Below, piece by piece: positions 17,259-26,452 of a stretch of 64,000 nucleotides of DNA. The stretch is from positions 159,595-223,594 of the forward strand of contig NZ_JAABOS010000009.1 in assembly GCF_010078235.1 (NCBI RefSeq). Reading direction: 5' to 3'. The stretch's first letter is position 1. Each line of letters opens with the position of its first letter. The stretch comes from Cognatundibacterium crateris. Lineage in GTDB: Bacteria > Pseudomonadota > Gammaproteobacteria > Burkholderiales > Burkholderiaceae_D. The position numbers were made by a program, and so were the translations under genes. The notes under the pieces are model-generated. The model saw nothing but the letters and a program-made list of their open reading frames with translations. It made no database searches and was not told the DNA's origin.

Positions 17259-18962
17259 TCACTGACGCGGGATCTTTCCAAACGCCTCACCGCGCTTCCA
17301 GACCGGCATGGCCGGTGCATTGCCGACTTCCTGTCCCAGCCTGAGTGTGAACAAGGCTTGCTGCAGCATGCCGCTCAGGTCCCAGTCGGGATGATAGACA
17401 TCACGTACGGTGTGATAATCCTGTTTGAAATCGCGCATTTTTTTCAGATAGCTGTCGGGCGGCGTTTTATCAAAGTCAAAATGCCCATCGCCCGAAAATA
17501 CCGCAGAGCCGACATTGAAAGCCGGGATACCGGCGCGTGCAAAATTAAAGTGATCAGCACGGAAGTACGCACCACCCAGATCCGGCACGGTCGGTGCGAT
17601 ACGCAGCTTCATCGCCTTCGCCACTTTGACTGCGCTGTGATACAGGCTACTGCGCTCACTGCCCGCCACGCCTATGTCCTTAGTCGCTGCCACAAAATTC
17701 ATACTATCCAGATTCAGATCGGCAGCCGTTTTTGCCAGCGGCCACGGTGCCTGCTGCACATAGGCTGCGCTGCCCAACAAATACTGTTCTTCGGCGGCTG
17801 GCCACAGAAAAATCTGAGTACGCCGGGTTGGCTGGCGCACAGCGAGCCTTGCCATTTCGAGTAAGGCGGCGCTGCCGGATGCATTATCGACTGCGCCATT
17901 CCAGATCTGGGTCTTGCCATTGGCATCGGTTTCCATGCCCAGATGATCCCAATGGGCCGAGTAAATCACAGCCTCTGATTTCAACACAGGATCAGTGCCC
18001 GGCACCATGCCCAACACATTGTACTGCCTTACCTGGCGCACCTGATTGTGCACCTCCACCTGTGCCGTTGCATTCAGCGCCACCGGCTGAAAATCACGAC
18101 GCTCGGCTTGTTGGCGCAGTTGATCAAGGTCCTGACCAGCTGCGGCAAACAATTGGCGCGCCACCTCTTCCTGTATCCAGCCTTCCAGCGGATTGCCCAT
18201 GCCAGGAGAGCTGAAGCGTTCGTGGCTGAAACTGGTTTGCGGTACATTCCAGCCATAGGCCGCCGAGGCATTGGTGTGGATCAGTAACACCCCGGCCGCA
18301 CCCTGACGTGCGGCTTCTTCGAACTTATACGTCCAGCGGCCATAATAGGTCAGCGCCGCTCCGCCAAAGCGCTGTGGCTCTGCTGCGTTAGGCTGCGGAT
18401 CATTGACCATCATCACCAGCAATTTGCCTTTGACATCGGTCTGTTTAAAGTCGTCCCAATTTTCTTCGGGAGCGCGGATGCCATAGCCGACGAACAGTAA
18501 AGGCGCAGAGAAGCTGACTTGCTGGCGGCCACCGGAAGAGCCAAACACGACATCTCTACCCAACACCGGTGTCCACTGTTGGCCACCGGCAGAAAAGCGT
18601 ATCTGGCTGTTCGCCAGGGTCTGACTGCCTATGATATCGACCGCCTGGCGATAGCCCTGCACTTTGTCACCCGGCAGCACCTGCAAGCCAATCAGCGCAG
18701 CCTGAGTTTCCAGATAGCGCACGGCCAGATCACCACCGCGCTGGCCGGTCCCCCGGCCTTCCAGTAAATCATCGGCCAGAAAAGAAAGGTGAGCGCGTAA
18801 ATGGGTTTCGCTCAAAGGCGCGCCAAGCTTGGTGTTCGTGTTGGTGGCAGTGCTGGCGGACGCGGCAACCGCCAGTTGGCTGGCACTGCCCAACAGGCAG
18901 CCGGAGGCCAGCAGCAGCGCCAGCGAGCGGGTCGTCAATTTTTTTGAAGTCATAGAGATCAT
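17259..18962 (-). CDS. M28 family zinc peptidase with PA domain
   Basis: This is a 567-residue secreted aminopeptidase-type enzyme. The signal peptide is LALLLASGCLLGSASQLAVAA. The peptidase fold starts with LRAHLSFLADDLLEGRGTGQRGGDLAVRYLE. A protease-associated insert covers about residues 130-290 (VFVGYGIRAPEENWDDF, GKLLVMMVNDP, AARQGAAGVLLIH). The catalytic part then shows the zinc ligands and acid base: His in SAHWDHLG, Asp in GAVDNASGSAALLEMAR, the Glu pair in AAEEQYLLGS, Asp in NLDSMN and His in RADHFNFARAGIPAF. All are present, so it should be active. It would release N-terminal residues from peptides in the periplasm or outside. The start could also be the ATG three codons in (18953); neither has a clear ribosome site. 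Confidence 0.9.
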   Translation of the reverse strand: MISMTSKKLTTRSLALLLASGCLLGSASQLAVAASASTATNTNTKLGAPLSETHLRAHLSFLADDLLEGRGTGQRGGDLAVRYLETQAALIGLQVLPGDKVQGYRQAVDIIGSQTLANSQIRFSAGGQQWTPVLGRDVVFGSSGGRQQVSFSAPLLFVGYGIRAPEENWDDFKQTDVKGKLLVMMVNDPQPNAAEPQRFGGAALTYYGRWTYKFEEAARQGAAGVLLIHTNASAAYGWNVPQTSFSHERFSSPGMGNPLEGWIQEEVARQLFAAAGQDLDQLRQQAERRDFQPVALNATAQVEVHNQVRQVRQYNVLGMVPGTDPVLKSEAVIYSAHWDHLGMETDANGKTQIWNGAVDNASGSAALLEMARLAVRQPTRRTQIFLWPAAEEQYLLGSAAYVQQAPWPLAKTAADLNLDSMNFVAATKDIGVAGSERSSLYHSAVKVAKAMKLRIAPTVPDLGGAYFRADHFNFARAGIPAFNVGSAVFSGDGHFDFDKTPPDSYLKKMRDFKQDYHTVRDVYHPDWDLSGMLQQALFTLRLGQEVGNAPAMPVWKRGEAFGKIPRQ

Positions 18963-18968
18963 GAATAA

Positions 18969-18989
18969 GCCCGGCGATTCAGGCCGGGC
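18969..18989 (-). terminator. GC-rich hairpin between chaA and the peptidase gene
   Basis: GCCCGGC (18969-18975) and GCCGGGC (18983-18989) pair around a 7-base loop, 38 bp after the chaA stop and just before the peptidase start. There is no U tract, so terminator function is weakly supported. Confidence 0.35.
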
Positions 18990-19027
18990 GAAATGAGTAA
19001 GGAGTGTGACCGTGCGCTGCGAATAAG

Positions 19028-20110
19028 TCAGGGTACGATGGTCGTAAACAAATACACGGCGAAAATCACCAGATGGATAGTGCCTTGCATGATGGTGGTG
19101 CGACCAGTACCCAGCGAGATGGTGGTCACGATCAGCGACAACAGCAAGAGCACGGTGGATTTCGTATCGATGCCCAGTGACAGCTGCCAGCCAGTCAGGA
19201 TAGAAATCACCGCCACCACCGGTATCGTCAAACCGATACTCGCCAGTGCAGAACCCAGCGCCAGATTGATACTGGTTTGCAGACGGTTGGCACGCGCGGC
19301 GCTGAGTGCGGCCAGCCCTTCCGGCAACAGCACGATGATGGCGATGATAATACCGACCAGCGCCTTAGGCGCACCGGCTGCGGCAACAGCGGATTCCAGT
19401 GCCGGTGCCAGTGCTTTCGCCAGCAGCACCACTGCCACCAGACAAACTAACAGCAGTCCCAGACTGGTCCAGGCCATGCGCGCCGACGGTAGCGGCGCAT
19501 GCACGTCTTCATCGGCAGCATGGCTTTCAGGTAAAAAATAATCGCGGTGTCTGACGGTCTGCACCAGCACGAAAGTCCCGTACAACACGACTGAGACGAT
19601 AGCGATAAAGCCCAGCTGGCTGGCACTGTAAAACGGCCCTGCCACGGACGAGGTAAAGTTAGGCAGTACCAGCGTCAGCACCGATAAAGCAGCCAGCGTG
19701 GCGAGTGAGGTGCTGGCGCCTTGCAGGCCAAAGCTTTGCTCGCGATGGCGAATGCCGCCAACCAGCAGACACAGTCCTATGATGCCGGTCAGGATGACCA
19801 TGATCGCCGCGAATACGGTATCCCTGGCCAGCCCGGCCGTAGTTTCACCGCCCGCTAACATCAGTGACACAATTAAAGCGACTTCAATCAGCGTAACGGC
19901 GATCGCCAATAATAGCGTACCGAAGGGTTCGCCGATTTTATGCGCCACCACTTCGGCATGAAACACAGCGGTCAGCACACCACCAAATAAAGCGGCGGTC
20001 AGCAGTATTCCATACCAGCTGGCGCTGCATAACAGGCTGCCGCCCAGGATCAGGCAGGCAGCCAGCGGTGTGAGCACCGACCAGCGCGGAAGTTTGTCAG
20101 AAATTTTCAT
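19028..20110 (-). CDS. chaA: Calcium/proton antiporter ChaA
   Basis: This is a 360-residue inner-membrane protein with about 11 membrane segments, built as two inverted cation-exchanger repeats. The acidic ion-binding motifs are both visible: HKIGEPFGTLLLAIAVTLIEVALIVSLM in the first half and LLPEGLAALSAARANRLQTSINLALGSALASIGLTIP in the second. A hydrophilic loop near 205-215 (SHAADEDVHA) separates the halves. ChaA exchanges cytoplasmic Ca2+ (and Na+ or K+ in enterobacteria) for external protons, giving salt and alkaline tolerance. The length equals that of E. coli ChaA. It stands alone, followed by the M28 peptidase gene after 65 bp and a hairpin. Confidence 0.92.
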   Translation of the reverse strand: MKISDKLPRWSVLTPLAACLILGGSLLCSASWYGILLTAALFGGVLTAVFHAEVVAHKIGEPFGTLLLAIAVTLIEVALIVSLMLAGGETTAGLARDTVFAAIMVILTGIIGLCLLVGGIRHREQSFGLQGASTSLATLAALSVLTLVLPNFTSSVAGPFYSASQLGFIAIVSVVLYGTFVLVQTVRHRDYFLPESHAADEDVHAPLPSARMAWTSLGLLLVCLVAVVLLAKALAPALESAVAAAGAPKALVGIIIAIIVLLPEGLAALSAARANRLQTSINLALGSALASIGLTIPVVAVISILTGWQLSLGIDTKSTVLLLLSLIVTTISLGTGRTTIMQGTIHLVIFAVYLFTTIVP

Positions 20111-20153
20111 AAAGATAGGATGAGTAAAAATCAGTAAGGGAAATCAATGCGTA

Positions 20154-20741
20154 TCAGGATGAAATAGGGACAGGGGATTTCATCATGAGTTCCTGTGCTT
20201 CGTGTGCGAGCAAAGAATAACAGCGCAGATCCTGATATTTGCCGTTTTTATATTCACATTCACGCAGTATGCCCTCCAGCTGAAAGCCGTGACGCTCGAC
20301 CAGGCGCCAGCTGGCGGCATTGTCCGGCTCCACCAGCGCCTGTATGCGGTGCAGACCCAGATCACGGAAGCAGCATGTCAGGATAGCCGGTAACACTTCG
20401 GCCATCACACCGCGGCGCCAGAACGCAGGTGTTAACCAGAAACCGATTTCCGCGCAATGATCTTCCTGCTCCCATTCATGCAAACCGCAGGTTCCTATTA
20501 ATTGCTCCGGGTGTTCACGTTCAGCGATGCCCCACCAGATACCGATGCGGGTTTTCCAGACCAGCTCATACCAGTCCATCTGCGCCTGAGTCGATTCCAG
20601 CGTGTCGTAACTGATGCCGTAATAGGCAGTCACTGCTTCGTCAGATAAACCGGCAAAAATCGCGGGCTGATCAGCAGGCACGATCTGCCTCAATATAAAT
20701 CGTCCGGTCTGGAGTTGTGGGAAGCTGGCAGCTTGGTTCAT
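20154..20741 (-). CDS. GNAT family N-acetyltransferase (RimJ/RimL type)
   Basis: This 195-residue cytoplasmic enzyme transfers acetyl from acetyl-CoA to an amine. The order of motifs is that of the RimJ/RimL/SpeG-like group: LQTGRFILRQIVPADQPAIF at the start, IGIWWGIAEREHPEQLIGTCGLHEW, AEIGFWLTPAFWRRGVMAEVL (the CoA pyrophosphate loop, here with RRG), then HRIQALVEPDNAASWRLVERHGFQLEGILRECEYKNGKYQDLRCYSLL. This subgroup modifies ribosomal proteins, other N-termini or small amines; which one applies here cannot be told. Starts at 20774 and 20753 are in frame; I prefer 20741 because family members begin just before the LQTGRFILR strand. Confidence 0.85.
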   Translation of the reverse strand: MNQAASFPQLQTGRFILRQIVPADQPAIFAGLSDEAVTAYYGISYDTLESTQAQMDWYELVWKTRIGIWWGIAEREHPEQLIGTCGLHEWEQEDHCAEIGFWLTPAFWRRGVMAEVLPAILTCCFRDLGLHRIQALVEPDNAASWRLVERHGFQLEGILRECEYKNGKYQDLRCYSLLAHEAQELMMKSPVPISS

Positions 20742-20983
20742 GGTTCTATCCATCTTCAATTCATTAGTGTTCATTTTTTTATCACAGCACAGCTGCTGCT
20801 TGCACTGCCCTGATGGGCGGCACCGCTGATGCTCAGTCCAGTCAGCATCCAATCAGCATCCAGTCACAGCGGGCTTTTTTCTGAGTTCTATTTTAATATT
20901 AAGTGAGAATAATTCCCTGCTTTTAGCTACCCTATGCTGAGCCGTAAACGTATAATCGGCGGAAGTTTTTTTTAGGAGTTGTT

Positions 20984-21664
20984 ATGAGTCTGGCCATGAT
21001 CGCATTTTTTAAGGCAATGATACTGGTGCCTATCACCTTATTACCTCTCGTGAATCCGATTGCGATTGCGCCGATTTACCTGTCTATGACGGGTCCGCAA
21101 GAGCCCGAAGTCGCGAAACGCATGGCGAAACGAATCGCGATTAACTGCTTCTTCATGTTGATGGTCACGATTTTTGTCGGCTCTTATGTACTGAATTTTT
21201 TCGGCATTTCCTTACCTATCGTCCGTATCGCCGGTGGTATCGTGGTCGGCATGGCAGGCTGGAAGCTGCTGAATGACCAGAGTCAGGATAAATTACTGAA
21301 CTCGGTCGCGGCTTCGCATACCGGCGCCTGGAGCAAAGAAGAATTGCGCCGCCGCAGTTTTTATCCTTTCAGCTTCCCGCTGACCGTCGGCCCCGGCACT
21401 ATCGCAGCTTCGATTACCATCGGTACCCAAATGCCACGCAAGCCTATCGACTGGCTGGTGACCAGCGTCGCATCGGCGCTGGGTGTGCTGCTGACCACAC
21501 TGGTGGTGTATCTGTGCTACCGCTTTGCACGTAATATGGGCCAGTTCCTCGGCGACGTCGGCGGCACTGTATTGATGCGTCTGTCTGCGTTTATCCTGGT
21601 TTGTATCGGCATAGAAATCGGCTGGGCCGGCGTATCTGAATTACTCAGCGACCTGGCGCGCTGA
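20984..21664 (+). CDS. MarC/YhcE-family integral membrane protein
   Basis: This is a 226-residue protein with six membrane segments and no sizeable soluble domain. MILVPITLLPLVNPIAIAPIYLSMTG at the N-terminus and FPLTVGPGTIAASITIGTQM in the middle are the two repeated signature regions of the MarC family (UPF0056). The family was once thought to be linked to multiple antibiotic resistance through its position beside marRAB; that link was not confirmed and the substrate is unknown. The start has a strong AGGAG six bases upstream, and TATAAT at 20951-20956 is a plausible -10 box. The gene ends inside the 3' end of the convergent merR gene, overlapping by 24 bp. Confidence 0.88.
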   Translation: MSLAMIAFFKAMILVPITLLPLVNPIAIAPIYLSMTGPQEPEVAKRMAKRIAINCFFMLMVTIFVGSYVLNFFGISLPIVRIAGGIVVGMAGWKLLNDQSQDKLLNSVAASHTGAWSKEELRRRSFYPFSFPLTVGPGTIAASITIGTQMPRKPIDWLVTSVASALGVLLTTLVVYLCYRFARNMGQFLGDVGGTVLMRLSAFILVCIGIEIGWAGVSELLSDLAR

Positions 21665-22093
21665 TTCTGTATCCGCATGGCAGGCACAAGCCTCGCCATG
21701 CGCAGCGGCGACCAGCTCATGCAGGATGCCGCATTCCTTCCCCTGATGTCTCTCATCGCAACTGGCTCTTAAGCTGCACAGTTGCTTCTCCAGCGCGTGC
21801 ATACTCGCCAGCCTGGCCCTGACCCGCGCAATCTGTTGTTCAATGAGCGAGTTGATATCGCCACAATCCTCAGCCGGACTCACCATAAATGCCACCAGGC
21901 GCCGTACCTCGGCTAAAGGGATATCGAGTGCGCGACAATGCCGGATAAACGATAGACGCTCCAGATGCAGTGCGCTATAGCGGCGATACCCATTCGCTTC
22001 GCGCTCAGGCTCAGGCAGCAAGCCCTGTTTTTCATAATAGCGAATCGTCTCCAGATCGACCCCGGTTGCAGCTGCCAGCTCACTGATACGCAT
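21641..22093 (-). CDS. MerR-family regulator, CadR/PbrR type
   Basis: This 150-residue metal sensor is transcribed away from the P-type ATPase gene it should control. The N-terminal winged helix is standard (MRISELAAATGVDLETIRYYEKQGLLPEPERE). A dimerisation helix follows. The metal site has Cys77 (AEDCGDINSLIEQQI), Cys112 (LRASC) and Cys121 (GKECGIL), plus a C-terminal Cys-Ala-Cys-His tail. That pattern is the one of Cd/Pb-sensing CadR and PbrR, rather than ZntR or CueR. It would bend the 19-bp-spacer promoter at 22129-22159 and activate it when metal binds. Metal preference (Cd, Pb, Zn) is inference from the cysteines. Confidence 0.88.
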   Translation of the reverse strand: MRISELAAATGVDLETIRYYEKQGLLPEPEREANGYRRYSALHLERLSFIRHCRALDIPLAEVRRLVAFMVSPAEDCGDINSLIEQQIARVRARLASMHALEKQLCSLRASCDERHQGKECGILHELVAAAHGEACACHADTESARQVAE

Positions 22094-22128
22094 ACTTTAC
22101 TCCGTTTGTTAATGCCGCAAAAAAAAGC

Positions 22129-22159
22129 TTGACCCTGTAGCGACTCCAGAGTCTACACT
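22129..22159 (+). promoter_or_regulatory. MerR-type promoter and operator of the Zn/Cd/Pb ATPase gene
   Basis: The -35 is TTGACC (22129-22134), the spacer is 19 bp, and the -10 is TACACT (22154-22159). An imperfect dyad at 22132-22152 (ACCCTGTAG, 3 bases, CTCCAGAGT) fills the spacer. Overlong spacers with a centred dyad are the signature of promoters activated by MerR-family metal sensors. It points toward the ATPase gene 32 bp downstream. Confidence 0.85.
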
Positions 22160-22190
22160 GATTTCATTCTATCGTTACAGGCACGCTCAC

Positions 22191-24494
22191 ATGACGCACA
22201 CACCTCACGAACAACCCCACGCCGCCGGTTCCACATGTACGCATCAGCATGAGCATGAGCACAAACATGAACATGCATCACATCAGCACGGCTCACATGC
22301 GCACCAGCATGATCATGAACACGCGGAGCAGGACGATGCCTGCTGTGCACCGGCTACGCTCGCTGTGAGCCGTGAACAGCCACCCGCCAATGCGGTGAGC
22401 AGCCGCTTTCATATCGCGGCGATGGATTGTCCGACCGAAGAAGCCCTGATACGCAAACAACTGTCCAGCGATAGCAATATCCTGGGGCTGGACTTTGATT
22501 TGCTCAACCGTATTCTGACTGTGCATCAGCGTACACCAGACACCGATCATGTCAGCGCAGCTTTAGTCGCGCTGGGCATGCAGCCGCAATTGCTGGAAGC
22601 AGGGGTAGAGCCGACACCGGTTTCTGCCATTGACAGCAAACTGCGCTGGCGGGTTGCCATCGGTGGCTTGCTGGCCTTTGGCTCAGAAGCCATCGCCTGG
22701 TGGCAGCAAGCTGATCAAACGCTGGCGGTCGCTGCGATGGCATTGGGCTCCATCCTGATTTGCGGTCTGCCGACACTGAAAAAAGGCTGGATTGCGCTGC
22801 GCCATTTCACACTGAACATCCATTTACTGATGACGGCAGCCGTGATCGGTGCGTTCGCCATCGGCCAGTGGCCTGAAGCGGCAATGGTGATCTGCCTGTT
22901 TGCAGTCGCCGAGATGATAGAAGCGGCCAGTCTGGAACGCGCACGTGACGCCATCAGTGGCTTGCTGGCGCAGGCACCGGAAACCGCGCTGGTGCAACAG
23001 CCGGATGCGAGCTGGCTCAGCACACCGACGGCAGAAATCGCTGTCGGCGCGCTGTTATTGTGCCGCCCCGGTGACCGCATCGCGCTCGATGGCGTGGTCG
23101 AACAGGGGCAGTCTTCGGTCAATCAGGCCGCCATTACCGGTGAGAGTATGCCGGTCACGAAGCAGCCTGGAGATACCGTCTTTGCCGGCACCATCAACCA
23201 GAGTGCGGCGCTGCAGTTACGCGTCACGGCTAACGCTGGCAGCTCTATGCTGGCACGCATCGCACAATCGGTACAGGCGGCGCAAAGCCAGCGCGCCCCC
23301 ACCCAGGGCTTCGTTGACCGCTTCGCTGCCATCTATACACCGGTAGTATTTATCGCAGCGATTTTGCTGGCTGTGCTGCCGCCCTTATTGTTACAACATG
23401 GCTGGCATGACAGCCTGTACCGTGCACTGGTTTTGCTGGTGATCGCCTGCCCTTGTGCACTGGTGATTTCAACGCCGGTCACCGTCGTTAGCGGGCTGGC
23501 AGCCGCTGCGCGCCGTGGCATCGTGATTAAAGGCGGCGTCTTTCTGGAACAAGGGCGGCAGTTGCGCCATCTGGCACTCGATAAAACCGGGACCCTGACT
23601 GAGGGTAAACCGCAACTGCAGCAAATACGCAGCAGTGGCATCAGTGAATCCGCCGCGCTGCAGATCGCAGCCAGCCTGGATGCACACTCCAGCCATCCTT
23701 TAGCCCAGGCCCTGCTGCAAGCCTGTGAACTGCCGGTGCTGGCAGCGGAACAGGTCAGTCTGCTGGAAATGGGACGTGCACGCGGTATGCAAGGCAGCGT
23801 TGATGGACGCAGCTATCAGCTCGGCAATCAAGCCTTGCTGCAGGAATTAAACATAGCGCCATCGCCGCTCACAGCACAAATCAGTACGCTGGAGCAGCAA
23901 GGTAATACCGTAATACTGCTGTGTCGTGAAGGACAATTATTAGCGCTGTTTGCCGTTGCGGATCAGTTACGCGCCACCAGTCAGGCGGCAATACAGCAAT
24001 TGCAGCAATTGGGGGTGCAGGTGCTGATGCTGACCGGTGACAATGCCCATACGGCGAATGCGATCGCCGCACAGGCTGGCATACAACAGGTACGCGCCGA
24101 ATTACTGCCTGACGATAAACTGCGGATTATTGAAGAATTGGCGCAACAAGGCGTGACGGGTATGACGGGGGATGGCATCAACGATGCACCGGCACTGGCA
24201 CGCGCGCACATCGGTCTGGCCATGGCAGCAGGCAGCGACACTGCACTGGAAACTGCGGACGTCGCGCTGATGCAAAATGACTTGCAAAAAATACCGGAAT
24301 TTATCCGCCTGTCACAACAGACCGCACGCATACTGAAGCAGAATATCGCGTTTGCACTGGGCGTAAAATTTATCTTCTTCGCACTGGCATTAAGTGGTCA
24401 CGCCAGCTTGTGGATGGCGGTATTCGCAGACACTGGCACCAGCCTGCTGGTGGTGCTCAATGGTCTGCGCTTACTGAAGGCAAAACTGAATTAA
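22191..24494 (+). CDS. zntA: P1B-2 type Zn/Cd/Pb-exporting ATPase with His-rich N-terminus
   Basis: This is a 767-residue metal pump. Residues about 15-50 form a His tail (HQHEHEHKHEHASHQHG and more) ending in a Cys pair (DDACCAP). One heavy-metal-associated domain follows, whose metal loop is MDCPTEE, so a Glu replaces the second Cys, as in several lead/cadmium pumps. Catalytic parts are all present: TGES, CPC in IACPCAL, phosphorylated Asp in LDKTGTLTEGK, SSHPLAQ and TGDGINDAPAL. The last membrane helix has DTGTSLLVVLNGLRLL, the Asp typical of divalent (Zn, Cd, Pb) pumps. It expels the metal across the inner membrane. The partner regulator is divergent at 21641-22093. The gene end overlaps the next, convergent gene by 4 bp. 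Confidence 0.93.
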   Translation: MTHTPHEQPHAAGSTCTHQHEHEHKHEHASHQHGSHAHQHDHEHAEQDDACCAPATLAVSREQPPANAVSSRFHIAAMDCPTEEALIRKQLSSDSNILGLDFDLLNRILTVHQRTPDTDHVSAALVALGMQPQLLEAGVEPTPVSAIDSKLRWRVAIGGLLAFGSEAIAWWQQADQTLAVAAMALGSILICGLPTLKKGWIALRHFTLNIHLLMTAAVIGAFAIGQWPEAAMVICLFAVAEMIEAASLERARDAISGLLAQAPETALVQQPDASWLSTPTAEIAVGALLLCRPGDRIALDGVVEQGQSSVNQAAITGESMPVTKQPGDTVFAGTINQSAALQLRVTANAGSSMLARIAQSVQAAQSQRAPTQGFVDRFAAIYTPVVFIAAILLAVLPPLLLQHGWHDSLYRALVLLVIACPCALVISTPVTVVSGLAAAARRGIVIKGGVFLEQGRQLRHLALDKTGTLTEGKPQLQQIRSSGISESAALQIAASLDAHSSHPLAQALLQACELPVLAAEQVSLLEMGRARGMQGSVDGRSYQLGNQALLQELNIAPSPLTAQISTLEQQGNTVILLCREGQLLALFAVADQLRATSQAAIQQLQQLGVQVLMLTGDNAHTANAIAAQAGIQQVRAELLPDDKLRIIEELAQQGVTGMTGDGINDAPALARAHIGLAMAAGSDTALETADVALMQNDLQKIPEFIRLSQQTARILKQNIAFALGVKFIFFALALSGHASLWMAVFADTGTSLLVVLNGLRLLKAKLN

Positions 24495-24811
24495 GCCGCT
24501 GCTTCGCTGTCCAATGCTGGCAGGGCTTCCTGCAACATCAGCGCATGCTCAACCAGGGTCGATTCATCCCCGACCCGGCTTTGCCAGGCGCGCAGGAAAT
24601 AGGATTTTTCCTGGGCTGTCGGCGGCTCATACCAAATCACCATCAGCACGCCTTTATGGTCATGAATTTTGGCGATTTTGGTGATACAGACGGTATTGCC
24701 ATCGACATCAGCCAAACCGATAGCGTAGCCATAAACGCGGCTCAGACGCTCGATGCGATCTGGTTCAGTTTCGCTGTTCGTCGCCGAGATTTTCGGATGA
24801 TCCAGATACAT
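24491..24811 (-). CDS. Small conserved-looking hypothetical protein
   Basis: This is a 106-residue acidic cytoplasmic protein preceded by a good GAGGG ribosome site, convergent with the ATPase gene and overlapping its stop codon by 4 bp. I do not recognise a family. Residues 1-55 look like a beta-rich unit (IERLSRVYGYAIGLADVDGNTVCITKIAKIHDHKGVLMVIWYEPP in outline). The second half, about 65-100, is helical (YFLRAWQSRVGDESTLVEHALMLQEALPAL). No signal peptide, membrane segment or metal motif is seen. It is probably real because of the ribosome site and sensible codon usage; its role is unknown. Confidence 0.55.
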   Translation of the reverse strand: MYLDHPKISATNSETEPDRIERLSRVYGYAIGLADVDGNTVCITKIAKIHDHKGVLMVIWYEPPTAQEKSYFLRAWQSRVGDESTLVEHALMLQEALPALDSEAAA

Positions 24812-24902
24812 AATGCCCTCTTCATCAAATGTGATCTGCTGGATTCTATCCGAAGCCAGCGCGCGCGCCTACCTGCTTTTGATATTCAGCAACAGTCCGG
24901 CT

Positions 24903-26444
24903 TCAGCGACTGCCTTTTTCCCAACGACAGTCTTGTTTAGTCAATACCGTTCCATGCTGATCTACGGTTTCCAGCACCACATCAAAGCCCCATAAACGCG
25001 CGACATGCTTGAGGACTTCATTGGTCTGGTTATTCAGCGGCCGCCGCAAATACTGATGATGGCGCAAGGTCAGCGAACGGTCGCCCTGCATATCCACCGC
25101 CCAGACCTGAATGTCCGGCTCGCGGTTACCCAAGTTGTATTGTCCAGCCAGTTGCTGTCTGACATAGCGATAGCCGGATTCATCATGGATGGCTGAAATT
25201 TTCAGCTTATCCTTACTGTCATCATCAAGGATAGAAAAGAAGTGAAAATCGCGGATCAGCTTGGGCGACAAATACTGCGCAATAAAACTCTCATCCTTAA
25301 AATTACGCATCGCAAACTGCAACGAAGTCTGCCAGTCCGCCCCGGCCAGATCCGGAAACCATTCACGGTCTTCATCGGTAGGATGCTCACAAATGCGGCG
25401 TATATCCTGCATCATGGCAAAGCCCAGCGCATAGGGATTGATACCGCTGTAATAGCGGCTGCCTACCGGCGGCTGATAAATCACATTGGTGTGACTCTGT
25501 AAAAACTCCATCATAAAACCGTCACCAACTACACCCTCTTCATACAATTGATACAGGATGGTGTAATGCCAGAACGTAGCCCAGCCCTCGTTCATGACCT
25601 GGGTCTGACGCTGAGGATAAAAATACTGCGAAATTTTTCGAATAATACGCACGATTTCGCGCTGCCAGGGTTCCAGCAAAGGCGCATATTTTTCGATGAA
25701 GTACAGCAGATTTTCCTGCGGCTCACGCGGGAAGCGCTGATGCTCCTGCTGGCTTTCCTGCACCTCAGGACGGCGCGGCAAAGTGCGCCACAAATCATTA
25801 ATTTGCGATTGCAGATAGGCTTCGCGTTCGGTCTGACGCTCTCTTTCCTCGATCAGGGAAATCCGGGCCGGACGTTTATAGCGGTCTACCCCATAATTCT
25901 GCAAGGCGTGACAGGAATCCAGTATCAGCTCCACCGCCTCAGTGCCGTAACGCTGCTCGCAATGCGCGACATAATTTTTGGCGAACACCATGTAATCGAT
26001 AATCGCTTCAGCATCGGTCCAGGCCCGGAACAGGTAATTCCCTTTGAAAAAAGAGTTATGTCCGTATGCCGCATGCGCAATCACCAGCGACTGCATGGTC
26101 AGACTATTCTCTTCCATCAGATAGGAAATACAGGGGTTGGAGTTAATCACAATCTCGTAAGCCAGCCCCATCTGACCGCGCTTATAACTTTTTTCGGTAG
26201 ACATAAAATGCTTACCGAAAGACCAGTGGTTATACGACACCGGCATACCGACCGAGGCATAGGCATCCATCATTTGCTCGGCGGTGATGATTTCCAGCTG
26301 ATTCGGATAGGTATCGAGCCCAAACTGTGCGGCGACCCGGCGTATCTCTTCATGCGCCTGTTCTATCAGTTCGAAGGTCCATTCCGACTTGTCCGGTAAG
26401 GCATTCGGATGTCTGGCTCTGCTAGTCTGCGTTTGAGTGTCCAT
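24903..26444 (-). CDS. SpoVR family protein (YcgB-like)
   Basis: This 513-residue cytoplasmic protein matches SpoVR/YcgB over its whole length. Family segments are WTFELIEQAHEEIRRVAAQFGLDTYPNQLEIITAEQMMDAYASVGMPVSYNHWSFGKHF in outline, NSNPCISYLMEENSLTMQSLVIAHA, FPREPQENLLYFIEKYAPLLEPWQREIVRIIRK, NEGWATFWHYTI and GSRYYSGINPYALGF. The biochemical activity is unknown. In Bacillus SpoVR affects spore cortex, and in E. coli ycgB belongs to the stationary-phase (RpoS) regulon. The ATG at 26444 has GAGG six bases upstream. It is the last gene of the prkA-yeaH-spoVR run, 8 bp after yeaH. Confidence 0.93.
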   Translation of the reverse strand: MDTQTQTSRARHPNALPDKSEWTFELIEQAHEEIRRVAAQFGLDTYPNQLEIITAEQMMDAYASVGMPVSYNHWSFGKHFMSTEKSYKRGQMGLAYEIVINSNPCISYLMEENSLTMQSLVIAHAAYGHNSFFKGNYLFRAWTDAEAIIDYMVFAKNYVAHCEQRYGTEAVELILDSCHALQNYGVDRYKRPARISLIEERERQTEREAYLQSQINDLWRTLPRRPEVQESQQEHQRFPREPQENLLYFIEKYAPLLEPWQREIVRIIRKISQYFYPQRQTQVMNEGWATFWHYTILYQLYEEGVVGDGFMMEFLQSHTNVIYQPPVGSRYYSGINPYALGFAMMQDIRRICEHPTDEDREWFPDLAGADWQTSLQFAMRNFKDESFIAQYLSPKLIRDFHFFSILDDDSKDKLKISAIHDESGYRYVRQQLAGQYNLGNREPDIQVWAVDMQGDRSLTLRHHQYLRRPLNNQTNEVLKHVARLWGFDVVLETVDQHGTVLTKQDCRWEKGSR

Positions 26445-26452
26445 GACAGGCC

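Noticed and set aside
20896..20915. Fur-like half site (TGAGAATAATT) upstream of marC
   Set aside because: Only one half fits, and marC is not a known iron-regulated gene.
22240..22330. Repetitive CATGAGCATGAACA tract
   Set aside because: It codes for the His-rich N-terminus of the Zn/Cd/Pb ATPase.
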